A stretch of DNA of 64,000 nt from Pezicula radicicola (lineage: Eukaryota > Ascomycota > Leotiomycetes > Helotiales > Dermateaceae). Location: positions 526,420 to 590,419 of the forward strand of contig PDUO01000030.1 in NCBI GenBank assembly GCA_003008705.1, read 5' to 3'. Positions 45,899-58,028 of the stretch are shown here, in pieces. The translations under genes and the position numbers were made by a program. Below the pieces are notes generated by a model. The model searched no databases, was not told the origin of the DNA, and was given only the letters and a program-made list of their open reading frames with translations. Position 1 is the first letter of the stretch, and the number at the start of each line of letters is the position of its first letter.

Positions 45899-48820
45899 AG
45901 CTCTGGCTCATTCTTGTTAGACATCCTTGTATAGATTGTATTTGGCATGCCTGTTAAATTCAAGATCAAGTAAACGCAGCAAGAGCAAAATATATACAGC
46001 GTCCTTGCTGCTATCTTTGAGCACGTATGTAAGGCTGTCTTCCACTAACCAAATTAATTTTCGTGCTTAGAACTGACAGTCGGCCACACTTTGTTCAAGC
46101 CCGGAAGACCAAAAAGCGTAGGTACGGCTAAATGATAAATAAACCAATACCACTTTTTTTCAGATAGTTACTGAATGTTGGTTATGAATTATCAACTTAG
46201 TTTCAGCCACGGGGAGGCGGCCTTCTCTTGACACTTGTTATGCAGATGGGTAAATGTTGCTTCAGAGTATAAGCTTTCCGTCCAGTTGCTGCGATATCGG
46301 AAACCACGTATATCTCTGAAAATCAGATCATGTCTGCTCTGCATAGGTAAGGTAGGCATTGTAATTGCATAGTATTATAAACGAGTTTAGCGAGCATTAG
46401 AGCATTACACTTACACTGTCTACCTTGGATATACTTTTTGGAGGTTGCTCCGAAACTCAAGCCACATATCATGGTCAAGAACTTTTAGTGGTACGGAAGT
46501 GAGTTAGAACTCAGTTTGTACTACTAACATTAACCTCGGATACAACTTGAAAGCGTGTATGCGAGGCTGTAAATGCAACTAGTAAGGCTAGATGTATTTT
46601 CCCGACGACATGCTAATATAATTCATTACCGCTGCCAAGCATATTTGAATAATAAATCGCGCAATATGAAAAACATAGCCTTGCAGAAACACTCCCGCAT
46701 GCTTTGTGCTACATACGGAGGCAAGCACTTCCAAGAAACGTGCGATTTTGGCTGACAACTCTCCCGTCCCTGAACCTATAGCAGTACAGCCACTCAAGCT
46801 CTTAAGCAAATAGAAAAATATACTAGACTCAACTGATTGCCGAGGGTGACTGCTGTGATCAGCTACGGAGTATTCTTTAATCAATCGAGGCTCTGAGCTT
46901 TCTTATCGAGGTTTCTTTCTTCCGCACATAGCCAACAGGTTCTAAATTGGGTGCGTAAAGAGAGAATCTGCAGTTATATCAGCCTGTCCAAAGTAAGATA
47001 CTGACCCATATGCATGGAAGCCCGACACGGTCATGTGGGAGATATGTAGTTTGAATTACCATTAACATTGTACAACTACATTTCAAATCATAATTCCTCG
47101 CCTTGGGCGTGGCTAACGCCCGTTGGGCAGCAGAACGCAGTCAATGAACAAGCACGCTTATTTAGATATTCAGCTGTAAGCAGCGAGTTAGTTGATAGGA
47201 AAGCTGCATGTAGCCGTGTGGGTGTCACCCTCAATCCCGGTTGCGAACTCCGAGTACCTTTTGAACAAGTTTATCACGTAAGAAGGATATAAGCAAACGA
47301 CGTACATAGAATCTGATAAGTTACACCATGGCCCGCTGGCAGGCAGGCTGGCAGCAGGAAGCTACAGCGTTGACGAAGACCAACCGGGATTTTATAAATG
47401 TTCCGAATGAATTGACCATGCATTCCTGGTAGCGAAGACCCAACAAAGACTTGATTAAAGCCGCCAAAGGCGCAGCTAAACACAAATCATTCTGCGTAAC
47501 TCATGAATGTTGGGAACACTGCATATATGCAACGCCTCGGCTAACTTTTGTCAAGAACATTGTCCACTTATCATGAGATATTAGACTGTTGTCATAATGG
47601 GAAGCAGATTCTTACTCCGATATACCGGTACTTGTCAGCAGTAGTAATTGCAGAGACGTAGCCTTTCATTTTAGAATATATAACCTCTATAAAGACTGCT
47701 CGAGCTTCAAGAAAAATGCTGTCAACATCACAGCAACATCTTTATTCATCAAGTATTTACATCTCACAATCGCACAACACATATCCCTAACACCAACCCA
47801 TGTCGCATCCCTCGTCAACGAGCCACGTTATCCATTTACACAACTACCTTACAATGTCCCACAACACCGCCACATGTAACAGTAACATAAACCCCAACGT
47901 CCCCAAAAATCTCAAGTGATTCAGCTCCCTTCCCCACAAGCCCGTAAACAAATGCTAAACCACTCTCACCAGATCCGCACAACCTACTCTATTATCTCCA
48001 GTAACCGACGAAACCCAAGCTCAAAACCAGACCAAACCCCCTAAGATAAAACTGGATTCGCTAGCTCTACAACGACTCGAGACTTTCTTACAAGACTCTG
48101 ATCACCCAAACCACTATTTCGAAAAATGTTTCATAGTAGATAAAAACGAGTTTGTCATTATAGAGAGATCGACACGGAGGATAATAAATATATTAGAGTC
48201 TTTTGAGCGAGATCTCGGAGCGTGGTGCTGAAAATGGTGGAGGATCTGAGGGAAGAGGATGTAATGGTAAGTATATAAGAGAAGGACCAGAGACTAGAGT
48301 ACATAAAGCTGATATTACCTAGTGTACCTAGGTTCTAGAACTAAGGGATTCGACTAAGCTTGTGAATGGTGCCACTCACATAAAAGATAAAGAAGGGTGC
48401 GGAATGTGGTTCGTTGAATATGGTGAATATATGGGAATAGTCATGTGACCGTTCCCTATATGTAGGCCCATTCTACACCCTAGCTTCCACATAGAACACA
48501 GAACAAAATACAACTATATTACCACCCATATGTTGCTGCTGTCCAAATAACCCTCCTATTCAACATGATTCTTACCTAGTTTATAAAGTCTATTGCAATT
48601 TGTTTATATTTATTGTGGATAGTAGTATTTATTCCAGCCCTATAAATAACCACCCCTTACTCAGGCCCTAAATCCCCATCACTAGCCTCCCCCTCCAACC
48701 TCCCAAATTTCCATTCCAAACTAGTCCCCCTCCCCCTTTCCTCCCTCCTTACGAAACCCCAAATAAAAGCCCAAATATCCCCCTGCCACTCAACAAACAC
48801 AACAAACATCCAAATCAAAT
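45899..48820. other. Long intergenic region, no recognised gene
   Basis: Short open frames only. An open stretch around 48010-48230 (KIKLDSLALQRLETFLQDSD, EFVIIERSTRRIINILESFERDL) looks coding but lacks an ATG and a family match, and may be an exon remnant. Otherwise I see nothing. Confidence 0.5.
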
Positions 48821-48968
48821 GGTCTTATGGTAAGCATTCCACCTCTACCACCAATTAAAACAACAACTAACAAATCAAAAAGGTCTAGTGGTATGATTCT
48901 CGCTTAGGGATTACTCTGAGTACAAACAAATTTGCGAGAGGCCCCGCGTTCGAATCGCGGTAAGACCC
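48821..48968 (+). tRNA. tRNA-Pro(AGG) with two introns
   Basis: The acceptor strand GGTCTTA (48821-48827) pairs perfectly with TAAGACC (48961-48967), followed by discriminator C. The D-arm starts GTCTAGTGG at 48883. The anticodon stem CTCGC/GCGAG encloses TTAGGG...T with anticodon AGG at 48906-48908. The T-arm is CCGCG-TTCGAAT-CGCGG. A canonical intron sits at 37/38 (48910-48932, 23 nt). Removing it and the 53-nt insert after nucleotide 9 leaves a normal 72-nt tRNA. A T8 Pol III terminator follows. Confidence 0.85.
48830..48882 (+). other. 53-nt spliceosomal-type insert in the tRNA
   Basis: Lies between tRNA nucleotides 9 and 10. It begins GTAAGC, has ACTAAC 12 nt before its end and finishes AAAAAG, i.e. 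a complete set of fungal spliceosomal intron landmarks. Its exact removal restores TG-GTCTAGTGG, the normal A-box. No bulge-helix-bulge for the tRNA endonuclease is obvious. Confidence 0.75.
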
Positions 48969-48978
48969 TGATGATATA

Positions 48979-48986
48979 TTTTTTTT
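48979..48986 (+). terminator. Pol III terminator of the tRNA gene
   Basis: A run of eight T residues 11 nt after the discriminator base. Confidence 0.85.
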
Positions 48987-49607
48987 ATTGAGTTATATTT
49001 TTCCTGTTTAAAAGAAAGATGGACGTAGGATTCAATTTTCCTTTTTGCTCCTTTTGTGCACAGTCTGGAAGGAGGAGAGTGGAATTTGTGGTTGTGGGAA
49101 GGAAGGTTTTGTGGGATGACTGACGGTTTAGCGAGATCCACTTAGTTTTCGAGTCACCTTTAATGTACTTTCTTTATACTTTGAGGTCTATTATTCGAAA
49201 GCATTCCCGAACTTGCGTGTCTCTTTATTTATCTATCAAGCTAGATCTCAAGAAAAACTCGACCACTGAAATACTGGCCATCATGACTTCGAGATGTGAA
49301 GCAGCTAGTTTTACAAACTGTCACTTGACTAAACAGTACCTATAATAACTTGTGGCGTGCCATCCAAAGTTCTCTAGGAGTTCTAATAACGCTTATTGTC
49401 ATTCAGATCTGCCAGATATTCATTGTCACCACAACACAAAATACTAATAAGTTACCGTAAGTTCTGGAATCACTTGGGGTATCGACCCATTGTTAACCTC
49501 TATTTCCCCTTGCCTTAAACTTCAACCGAAAGTCCCCTCATCTAAACGCCAACGCTGTGCAACCAACTAAGATTCAAAGTTCCCTTCCCTGGCCTCGCCA
49601 AGTTTAA
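48987..49607. other. Intergenic region, nothing recognised
   Basis: Between the tRNA and the 3' end of the AMSH-like gene. Only short open frames without motifs. Confidence 0.6.
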
Positions 49608-51315
49608 TCAAGGCCTCAAATCCACAACTGCATAGTCTAGTCCCGGTGCCTCATACACATGACCTGGCCTGAGCGCATCTGTGTAGATGTTGTTCTGCTC
49701 ATGTGGATGAAAGAGGCCTGTTTGTCGGCAGTTGAGCACGGATTTCATTCCTGGTGGATCAGTTAAACGGAAACATCCCCAACTAAAATGCACACGTTAG
49801 TGTTGGTACAGACATTATAGAATTTAAGCACTTACCTAGGGTTTTTAGTTGGCGCACACACAATTGCTATACTCTCTGGCATCATTACTTGATAACCGCA
49901 ATGTGTGTGCAGGTCCCTGCTACTCATGAAGCAGGTCTGTGTCGGATGTGTATGAATCCAACCAAGCACCATGAGGTCCTCACTGGCACAGTAGTCAAAC
50001 AAGGCACTCTCATTGACCGTCTCGCAAGTATCACTTGTGCTCTCCTGTTCTGGAATAACCAACTTGCTTATAAAAAGCGCGTTGGATATGAGTGTCCCGC
50101 AGAGCATTCCGCAGGTTTCCAGGTTGGCTCTGGTATTAGCAGCGGCATATTCGAGGAATGTTTTACGAAGGGTGGGATTAATGAATACCGTCCGCAATGG
50201 ATTGCCATTTTCTAGATATGCAGCAGGCTGGAAGGTGTATCCAGCTTTGGAAAGTGACTCGTCTGGAATTTCAGCGGCTAACGGCTCTGGTGATACCTTA
50301 CTAGGTAGTGGTGGGGGTACTGATGCCGAGTATGCAGGTAAATCGTCATAGGGTTCTTTAGGTGGTTTCGACGGTGCAAAATTGGGCCTTGGTGTAGATA
50401 TGCGCGAATCTGTTGATATATCGTCGTATTGGAAAGGTTTCGGCTTGGAGATTGAGGGATATTTATAATCGTTTCCGTTATCGATTACAGATGACACTCG
50501 GATGGGCTGGTGTTTAGATAATCTGCGTCTCACTCCATCTGGGACCATATCATGTGTACCATCTAACCTCCTCCTGGTTGCTTCCATATTCTCTTGTAAA
50601 TCCCGATCCTCCACAGGTTTATTATCTCGTGAGAGCGCAGCCTCCCAGTCATCCCAAAGCCCAGCTGTCCGTCTTTCTTGCTCTTCTTCTTCAGATACCC
50701 CAGCTTGACGAGTGGCCTTCCGTGCTGCATCTCGCCTTCTGATCTCTTTGTGGGCGACCTTAACTGCGATATCTTCATGATCTGCGGCTGCCAAGGTAGT
50801 TGAGTTGCCAGCTACAGCCGGGTCTGACGCTGCAAAATCATTGTGCACCTGAGACCGAGACCTTTCATAGTCCACAGCTAGACTAGCCTCTCGTCTCCGT
50901 TCCTGCGCCTGCTGCCATTGTTTGTACCGAGCCTCGATCTTGGGCTTGAGGGCCTCCAAACGATCAAAAACATCTGGGAGAGACTTCGTACGATTCCTAA
51001 CCGTTGTTCGATACTCTGGAGTCCGAGCCTCTGGGTGCGAAGGAAGGTTCGTGGTAATTAGAGTAGCATAGCGCATCAATAGCAGATACGCCTGCTGATT
51101 GTTTTGTTCTTGCTCGTAGATGTGCGCCTATGGAGGGGTTAGTTGGCATCCGGATGCTGCGGTATGAGCTTTGAACAGACTTCTCTGAGCAGTGTGTCTG
51201 CTGTTCGGAGCCAGTACTTCAAAGCAACACTTGGATTGAATTCGAAATGCGCCTTGTCTGCAATATCTTTGACGCTCATGGGTCTCGAAAGTGGTAGTGG
51301 TTGTGACCCCGCCAT
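49608..51315 (-). CDS. sst2: AMSH/sst2-like JAMM deubiquitinase
   Basis: Exons 51181-51315, 49836-51127 and 49608-49782 with 53-nt introns give 533 residues. The start is ATG GCG in AACCATGG. The N-terminal about 90 residues (MSVKDIADKAHFEFNPSVALKYWLRTADTLL...QQAYLLLMRYATLIT) form the helical MIT-like/USP8-dimer region. A charged coiled middle and proline-rich linkers follow. The C-terminal JAMM domain has NLETCGMLCG, GWIHTHPTQTCFMSSRDLHTH at about 434-454 (metal ligands His-x-His and Asp) and SWGCFRLTDPPG. The enzyme removes K63-linked ubiquitin at endosomes with ESCRT. The first intron has an unusual GTCTGT donor. The gene is divergent from the mitochondrial TFB-like gene. Confidence 0.92.
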
Positions 51316-51844
51316 GGTTTCGTTTCGGAGTGTTGGCGACGTAAATATGATCTTGGGTGGAGGATGCCGTGATGGCGAGAGCTTAAGGCTTTAAGGTAGT
51401 TGCTGCATTGAAGATGAAGGACAATTCAATTAAAGGAGAGTGGTGCGAAGTAGGGAGGGAGGGAGGGAGGGAGGGAGGAAAGGACAGTACGCGTGTGGTG
51501 CTCGTGTAGAATTGCTGATGCCTGTCTCTGTCTTTGCGGTCGCATGCTTCACGTTTGCGCCACCAGGGCGGGCTTGGTGTGGTCCCATCAAGGTACTGAA
51601 TGATACGGTACGGCATTTCCATGATTCGACTGAACCAATCATCAGTCAAGGCGCGGCCACAGAATACCTAGCCTCGCCTCGCCTCGCCTTTCAGCCTTGA
51701 CAACAAAAATTTAGGGGACCATCACCTTAGAACAGCTCTACAACACCACGCATCAGCAAAGCAACAGCAGCATCCTTAGCCCTTCTATCTCCTCACTACA
51801 GTCACTCTTTTAGCCCATCGACTATTCAATATCTCCTCCCATTG
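51316..51844. promoter_or_regulatory. Divergent promoter between AMSH-like and TFB-like genes
   Basis: 529 bp between start codons. It contains a (GGGA)n purine run at about 51455-51480, a CCTCG triplication at about 51671-51690 and CT-rich sequence before the right-hand ATG. Confidence 0.6.
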
Positions 51845-54192
51845 ATGTTGCGCATCTATTTATCCTCTGGTAGATCAGCACTGCGACGATCAAGCATCCC
51901 TCTGTCTAGTACACGAGCTTTCCATTCGGGCTTGGTCAACTATGGGCGAAAGAAAGCCACCCCCCCCAATACGGCGGACGATATTGTCGGTGCCACAGCG
52001 AAGGAAGCTGTACCTGCAGACGAGGGCAAAGCCCTGAAGAAGCAGCGTGGACAGCCCAGGAAGACATTGGATAGCTCCAAACCGCGTTCAAGGTCTCGGA
52101 AGACCTCAACAGAAGTGGAAGAAGCCGAAGAACAACTCAGCAAACATTTGTCTGGAGTGTCCCCCGGCTCATCTCCAAAGCCTCGGCAGAAAAAGCGGGC
52201 CGAAGCAGAGGCTGACGGACTCGAGGGAGTTGTTCCTAAGAAATCGACGAAAGCAACTTCAACCCGCCAGAGGAAGTCCAAATCATCGGACGAAGTAGTC
52301 GATGACGCATCTGTGCGGTCTATCAACGATTATACAATCGAGGAATATCTGACTATGGCGAAACTCAGAGGAGGCCCTAAGACTAAGGAGGATCGAATGA
52401 AGTGCGGAGTTCCTAAGGCAATAGACAAAACTAGGATTGATATCGTGAGCGAGGAGCTATGTGGTGAGTGAAGCTCTACTTTCTCATAACCAACAACTAA
52501 TCGAGATCAGACCAGGTGATCGAACGTCTGAAGCCATCACTTCAACGACATATCGGCTGTGATATTGTTGATATGAACCCCGGCACTGGGGTCTTCTCCT
52601 CAAGATTGCATGATATACTTCAACCCCGGAACCATGTATTGTTGGAACCTGACCCGGACTTATACCTCCAATTTCTCCAGCCCCTATTATCAGCCCACGG
52701 CTCAACTTATAAACTCCTAACCCGGTCTGGAATGCATTGGGAGAACCTGGACGAAGCATTTTCTAAAACTTATCTCCCCGAACAGGAGTTGCTAAAAAAT
52801 GGTGACCCGAGATTGGAGAAAGCAAACGATACGCTGTTGTTTGTTGCAAACGTTGGTCATTTTCCAAGCAAGCAATTTGGAAATGCGAGAAATTTCTCGA
52901 AACTCTTCATTTACCAAATGCTAGAAGCAATCCGAACTCACACTACATTTCAAGGCTATGGATTAGTGCGGGTACTTCTATGGGTCCCAGATGGCGAGAA
53001 GCATAATATACTACCGCGGACTATCCCAGATCGAAGAGCTATCAGTGTCGATGCTGACTTATCTTGTGAAGGTGTATATGAGATTGCTGGGGGTGATGGG
53101 ACCACTTCCATGCGAGCCAGGGAGTCAAGTCTTAATACCGAGATTAGTGCTATGGTTGTACAAAGGATGAATCAAGCCGGCTTCCAGACACCAGATCACC
53201 GGAAAACTAAACTCGAGATAGAAGGTTTGAATTATCTGGCAGGTAAAGCCGAAGACAACCTTGGAAAAATGATCATACGGAAGTATCATGATGAAATAGC
53301 TGAATTGGAGAGGGATTACGCTTCAGGAAAGCTTCTTAAGTACGCGGACGACGCAGAGGCTCGAGCCTTAGATCCTTCTGTGGAACTAGTTCCAGATGAA
53401 CTACGTCCATATGGAACTCGCAGCGAGAAGTACTTTACACCTGGCTATTCACGCTTGCATCATCTCCGCCACCGGTTCTCGATGAACATAAAGCAGGACA
53501 ATTTTCTTTCTCGTCTCGTAGAAGAGTATGAAGCTATTACGGAGGAGAGGGAAAGACTTCTAGCCCTTGGCGAAGAAGCTGAAAGTGATATACAACAGGC
53601 CCTTGATGACCGCACCAGAGACTGGGAAAATGATTACGATCGTCGGAATGGAATACAGCAAGCGTTGGTATGGATCCTCCTCGACAACAGGAGAGCTTGG
53701 AGGCTTGATCCCCCATTATTAATGTGGGACCGTCGATATGCTGAGCCGATCAAAGTGTTAGAAGGGGATTTTGTACCTGCTCACAACATGTGTCTCCTCG
53801 ACATCCAGCCAAAATCAATCTGGCCTGTTTTGCGACAAAATCATGCTAGGGACTGGGAGCACTTCGACTACATTGTTACACAACTGTTTATGTTTTCAAC
53901 GCAGTCGGTGAAGAAATGGCTCGAGTCTCTCGCACATGGTGCCTATGACTGGATAGCTCCTGAGTGTCCAAGCTTAACAGACCCCAAGAAGGGAGGTAGT
54001 CGTAATCTGGATGACTTGCGCGTAAGGTGCGTGACCATCGAGATGCTCAAGGAAATTACTGAGAGCTGGATGAAATGGCCTTTTAAGCCCGATAGGTATC
54101 AATTGATGGTGAAGACAGGACGAGTAATGAGGGACGACGAGGGATCATTGGAAATTGACGATTATCTAGAGGACCAGGACGGCCTATCATAG
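51845..54192 (+). CDS. Mitochondrial TFB/Mtf1-like rRNA adenine methyltransferase family protein
   Basis: Exons 51845-52463 and 52511-54192 (47-nt intron) give 766 residues. The N-terminus (MLRIYLSSGRSALRRSSIPLSSTRAF) is a clear mitochondrial presequence. It is followed by a long Lys/Ser-rich, low-complexity stretch of about 150 residues. The methyltransferase-like core starts near residue 207, with IVDMNPGTGVFSSRLHDIL as the SAM-binding loop and HVLLEPDPDLY as the acidic second strand, then GYGLVRVLLWVPDGE. In fungi this family contains the mitochondrial transcription factor Mtf1. Fungal proteins of this size also carry a long C-terminal extension, as here. It probably acts in mitochondrial transcription or ribosome biogenesis. 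Confidence 0.85.
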
Positions 54193-55066
54193 GAATGTGA
54201 CGCCCACCAGCGCCAAGGCCCCTACCCCTATCACACAGAAAACAGAATAGAGTTGAGGCATGTATGTATGGTACAGGCGATGTACGCAAATGTTGTTGGA
54301 TATTTGCCGAGTATTGGTGCCTATGGGGAACATGGAATCCGTCGACGGGCACTGCCGCCATTATGACAATACATAATTCGAAAGCTACAGTGTAGGGCCA
54401 AAAGAGCCAAGTGGCAGCAAAGCATCGCACGTGACTCGTACGGAGTACCTATGCACCTCAAGCATAAAACGGCACAGTCTGCCAAGCAAATACCTAGGTA
54501 CGGTCCGTTAAAGGTACGATACAGTACTCCGCCTCCACCACAGTTCCCTACTGTACCGAGTACTTACTACTGGCTTTCTTTCGATCTTCCTCCTGTCGTT
54601 GTCGCCAACGACTCGAATTGCCGGGCTGGAACCTCATATCAACAAACTCGCCTATCATTGAAACTGCATGCCACCAAAAGAAGTGCAAGGGTACACTGCC
54701 CCGTTTGACCTCAACAGGTAGGGCAATCTGGACATTCGAGCGACGTGCAGATAATCTTTCTCTTAACAATGCCTGCTGACCTCGATCTTCACACCACTAG
54801 CTCATTCGCGTGCTGACTGTTGCTCTCTACCGGTCCTTTTGTATGATGTTTCGTGCCGCAATTGCTTGCAGATCCTTAGTTTTGAATCCTAAGCTAAGTC
54901 AATGTCATATTCATTTCATGCTTGCAGTGTTGTAGACACACAAAAACATCAACTCGTTACATTATTGTGCTGATGCCTGCTCCCTGAGATGCCTCGCGCA
55001 AAACATATGCACTCCCTCAAGTTGTCTATCACAAAGGATTTTCCGTCTTTCCTTTGAGCGGCCTCA
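54193..55066. other. Intergenic region, nothing recognised
   Basis: No gene or repeat was seen between the TFB-like gene and the ABCA relic. Confidence 0.6.
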
Positions 55067-56360
55067 ATGGAGACGGATCTATCGACAGACTCTTACCTCA
55101 CCTACAAGAATCTCCTCATCTTTTACAAAGCGCCCATTGCAACTCTCATACGCGCTCTGGTCTTCCCAATTGGAATCACCCTCATCCTCTGCTATCTCAA
55201 ATACATTTCAGATATTGGTAGTGGTAGTTCGTCGGACAATGGGGGTATTGGTGATACTTCCAATCCCATCAAGGTGCTGGGAGATACAGAAACTGGTCTT
55301 TGTTACCAATAACATCTTGAACTCTACCCTCAGTCTGATCATTGACGGTATCCTTACCCAACTTGGCGTGGACAAGCGTGATATTTAAGTCATTAGCGAT
55401 GTAGATGACCTTTTTGAAGTCTGCAAACTATGTCTTAAGGGCATGAGCGATTCTTTTGTTGTTATATTCGTGGCATTCAACGACATTAATATTGGGTATG
55501 TTATTGCCATCGATCAGGACTAATATCAAGGTAGTGGTTGGAGGAACTACAAAATTATGGCAGCGCAAATAATCACAACAATGCCTCAAATTCTATCAAC
55601 GATCATCTCTTTCTTGGTCATCGACGTCCCTGGATTCATTATTTACTCCATTCTCTTAACGTAGATCTTGTTTCTACAGACATCCGACATCCTTCTCCTG
55701 TTCCTCACTCTCTTGGCCGGCATTTCCATCACCGTATCGATGCACTTCCTTCAATCATTCGTCGACAAAGCTCAACTTGCAGGTCTTTACGCCTCCGTAC
55801 TTGCAGTAGCCTCGCATTCGTCTGCCTTGCCAACATTTAAGCATTTCTCTACCAGCCAACCAGATAATTGCGTTAGCTCTCATATTTCCTCCTTGCGCAT
55901 GGGTGCCTCTCATCGTGGACGTCGCCATTAGGGAGTGCAATGACTTTCCGTTCTCCCTAGAACTACCTTCTGCTAAATACCTCGCACTATTCAGTACACC
56001 TTATCCATCCTTCGATGGGTATCCCTATATTGTCTTCTTCCTCGTCCAGATTGTGGTTTACTCACTCCTCACATACTAGGTTGAACAACATCTTTGGGGC
56101 GTTACTAGACCATACGATCGTATCAATGCTTCAAGTGATGTTCCCCTCCGATCGATGTACGAGTCTTTCCAAGACATTTCGACGATCAGTCCATCCTGCA
56201 AGCTCATGTCGGGGCTGGTGGGTATGAGGGTGCTGGGGAGGAGAAGAGGAAGATTATTACTGATTATACAATTACTGGACCTACGCTTGAAGAGGTATTT
56301 ATGAACGTTGTGAAGGAGAATCCTGTTAGTGTTGAGGGAGTTAGGCGAAGAGGTGGGGTT
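55067..56360 (+). pseudogene. Relic of an ABCA-type transporter
   Basis: The start METDLSTDSYLTYKNLLIFYKAPIATLIRALVFP is the classical N-terminus of fungal ABCA-family transporters. Frameshifts and stops follow: after VLGDT near 55285 the frame moves to KLVFVTNNILNSTLSLIIDG, and further stops lie near 55388 and 55530. Membrane segments at 55570-55900 (ISFLVIDVPGFIIYSILL, ILLLFLTLLAGISITVSMHFL) and 56030-56090 are still readable. The sequence then jumps from SLSKTFRRS (the entry of the first ATPase domain, about 56160) almost directly to ITGPTLEEVFMNVV (end of the second ATPase domain, about 56270). Both ATP-binding cassettes and the second membrane half are therefore deleted. Confidence 0.75.
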
Positions 56361-56504
56361 TGATTTTGGAGGGCGAAAGGTAACAGAACAGGGGATAGGA
56401 TTCTTGAAATATTTTTGCGATACCCCATGGTAGTATTTATTAACTTATAAAAGTAAAGTAACAGTGCATAAGATTTCTTGTCACCTCTACCCAGCTTCAA
56501 ATCG

Positions 56505-56600
56505 AATACCTAGACTAAGTGACTCGAATCAAGCGAGATACTTAAATTAAGTAAATTACTTTTCTTAAATAAGTGATCTAAACGAGTGACTATATTTTAT
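56505..56600. repeat. Degenerate ~18-bp repeat island (copy 4)
   Basis: Units such as GTGACTCGAATCAAGCGAGATACTTAA, related to the other islands. It lies about 60 bp left of the Tc1 element. Confidence 0.6.
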
Positions 56601-56663
56601 ATAGTAGTAACTATATTATATTGACTGTTTCTGTATATTTATAAGATTCTACAGCACCTCGTA

Positions 56664-58028
56664 CGAAAGGGGGTGGAAGGGTTAGATGCCCACCCCCTCT
56701 GTTAGACTACAATTCTGCCACTACTTATAGGGTAATAGATTAGTGCTGCTTTATAAAATAGAAGTATATCTTCATTAATATAGAGTCTAGGCTCCCTTCC
56801 TAAGTCTAACCTTCTTAAGTCTTTTAGGAATCGAATCTATATACTTATTAATATAATCAACAGTTATTTCCTTCTCCTAAATATTAAGAAGAGCCTCTTT
56901 TAGTTGCTCTATTAACTAACCCCTATATGGCCTCCTATTTCGTAAAAGCTGCTTTAAAATCCTCTAAATATTCTCTATTAGATTAAGATCCGGAGAGTAA
57001 GGTAGCTAATCCCTAATAGTTACAATAAAGTACTCAACTCGCGCCTTATTACAAAGGCCCTTGTTTCTCTTTGTATCCTTTAATCCGTGTACTTTATTCC
57101 TGTCTTCTATACAAAAGAAACCTAAGCCCTTCTTATCCTTAAAGATCTCTGCTAAAGGCCCTCAAAGAATCTCTGCCTTATATTTTTGTTGTATAAAGCC
57201 TCCGTCTTCTGTAATAAAGTAAAGCTTACTCTTGTAGTTATACCCTATTGCTGCCTAATAAGAGACTGAATCCCGGCCACTTTAGAAGGTAAATTGTATA
57301 CAATTAAGTCTTCTTCTCTCTCCTCGTTTTCGTAAGACTTTCTGCCTTTGAAGTATTATAGTAGAGACTGTTGTTTTATCTATATAGAAACCCTTACGCT
57401 AATACTCCTTAGGCCTATCCTAATTAGCCTAAGAAAAGATCCATCTCTTATGTTTATTTATAGCTAAAAGTACAGGCTTGTAATTAGGAAGATGGTAATA
57501 ATATCCCTTTCGTTTAAAGGCTTTTCGTAATGTCTTATCGCTAACTTTTAGGAGGTTATTTGCTTAGGTAATTTTATGTAAAGGAAGGATTCGGCGATTG
57601 TAGTGTCCTATATAACTAGTTAGTTATAATAGTAATAAATAAGGGGATTACCTACCTGTAATCTACTTAATCATCTACTTAACCTGTGTATCTGAAATTA
57701 TAGGTTAAGGCCCTCTCTTATACTATTTTCGACGATCGGTTTTCGAGAGCTATTTTCGGGCTGTAGTCCTGTCTACTCCTTTAAGCTCTACCGCGTATAC
57801 TTGGCTTAAGCCTTATTTAAGGACAAAGCCTCGAAATCTACTGCGCGAAGGTGTATCGTGTAATTTGTAGGTTCTTTTAACTCCTATTGTAGTAGTGTTG
57901 TTGTTTAGAGAAGAAGAAGAAGAAGAAGAGGAGGAGGAGTCGTGGTTCTGGCAGGTTCTAAGCGGCATGGCAATTCGGCTCACCGCCTTACAGGGGGGGT
58001 GGTCATCTAACCCTTCCACCCCCTTCCG
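56664..58028 (-). mobile_element. Tc1/mariner element, complete but inactivated
   Basis: Terminal inverted repeats of about 42 bp (56664-56705 and 57987-58028, 38 of 42 matching, starting CGAAAGGGGG / CGGAAGGGGG) are flanked on both sides by TA at 56662-56663 and 58029-58030, the expected target duplication. The element is 1365 bp, the usual size. The transposase lies on the minus strand. A (GAA/GAG)n microsatellite sits near its right end, at 57910-57940. Confidence 0.9.
56790..57720 (-). pseudogene. Tc1-type transposase with Trp-to-amber mutations
   Basis: Read from about 57715 leftward. Motifs include RGP-PIISDTQVK (helix-turn-helix), a first catalytic Asp in GFYIDKTTVS, an Asp-containing CIEDRNKVHG, and LPYSPDLNLIENI with the third Asp of the DDD/E triad. 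At least ten in-frame stops are all TAG at places where Trp is expected (for example before LPYSPD and after LIENI). This is the pattern left by G-to-A change, as in RIP. Apart from these the reading frame is almost undisturbed, so inactivation was by point mutation rather than decay over a long time. Confidence 0.85.

Noticed and set aside
48821..48968. Treating the tRNA as starting at 48883 with a degenerate acceptor stem
   Set aside because: The seven bases at 48821-48827 pair perfectly with the 3' acceptor strand and are followed by the normal TG, so the interrupted model is better.
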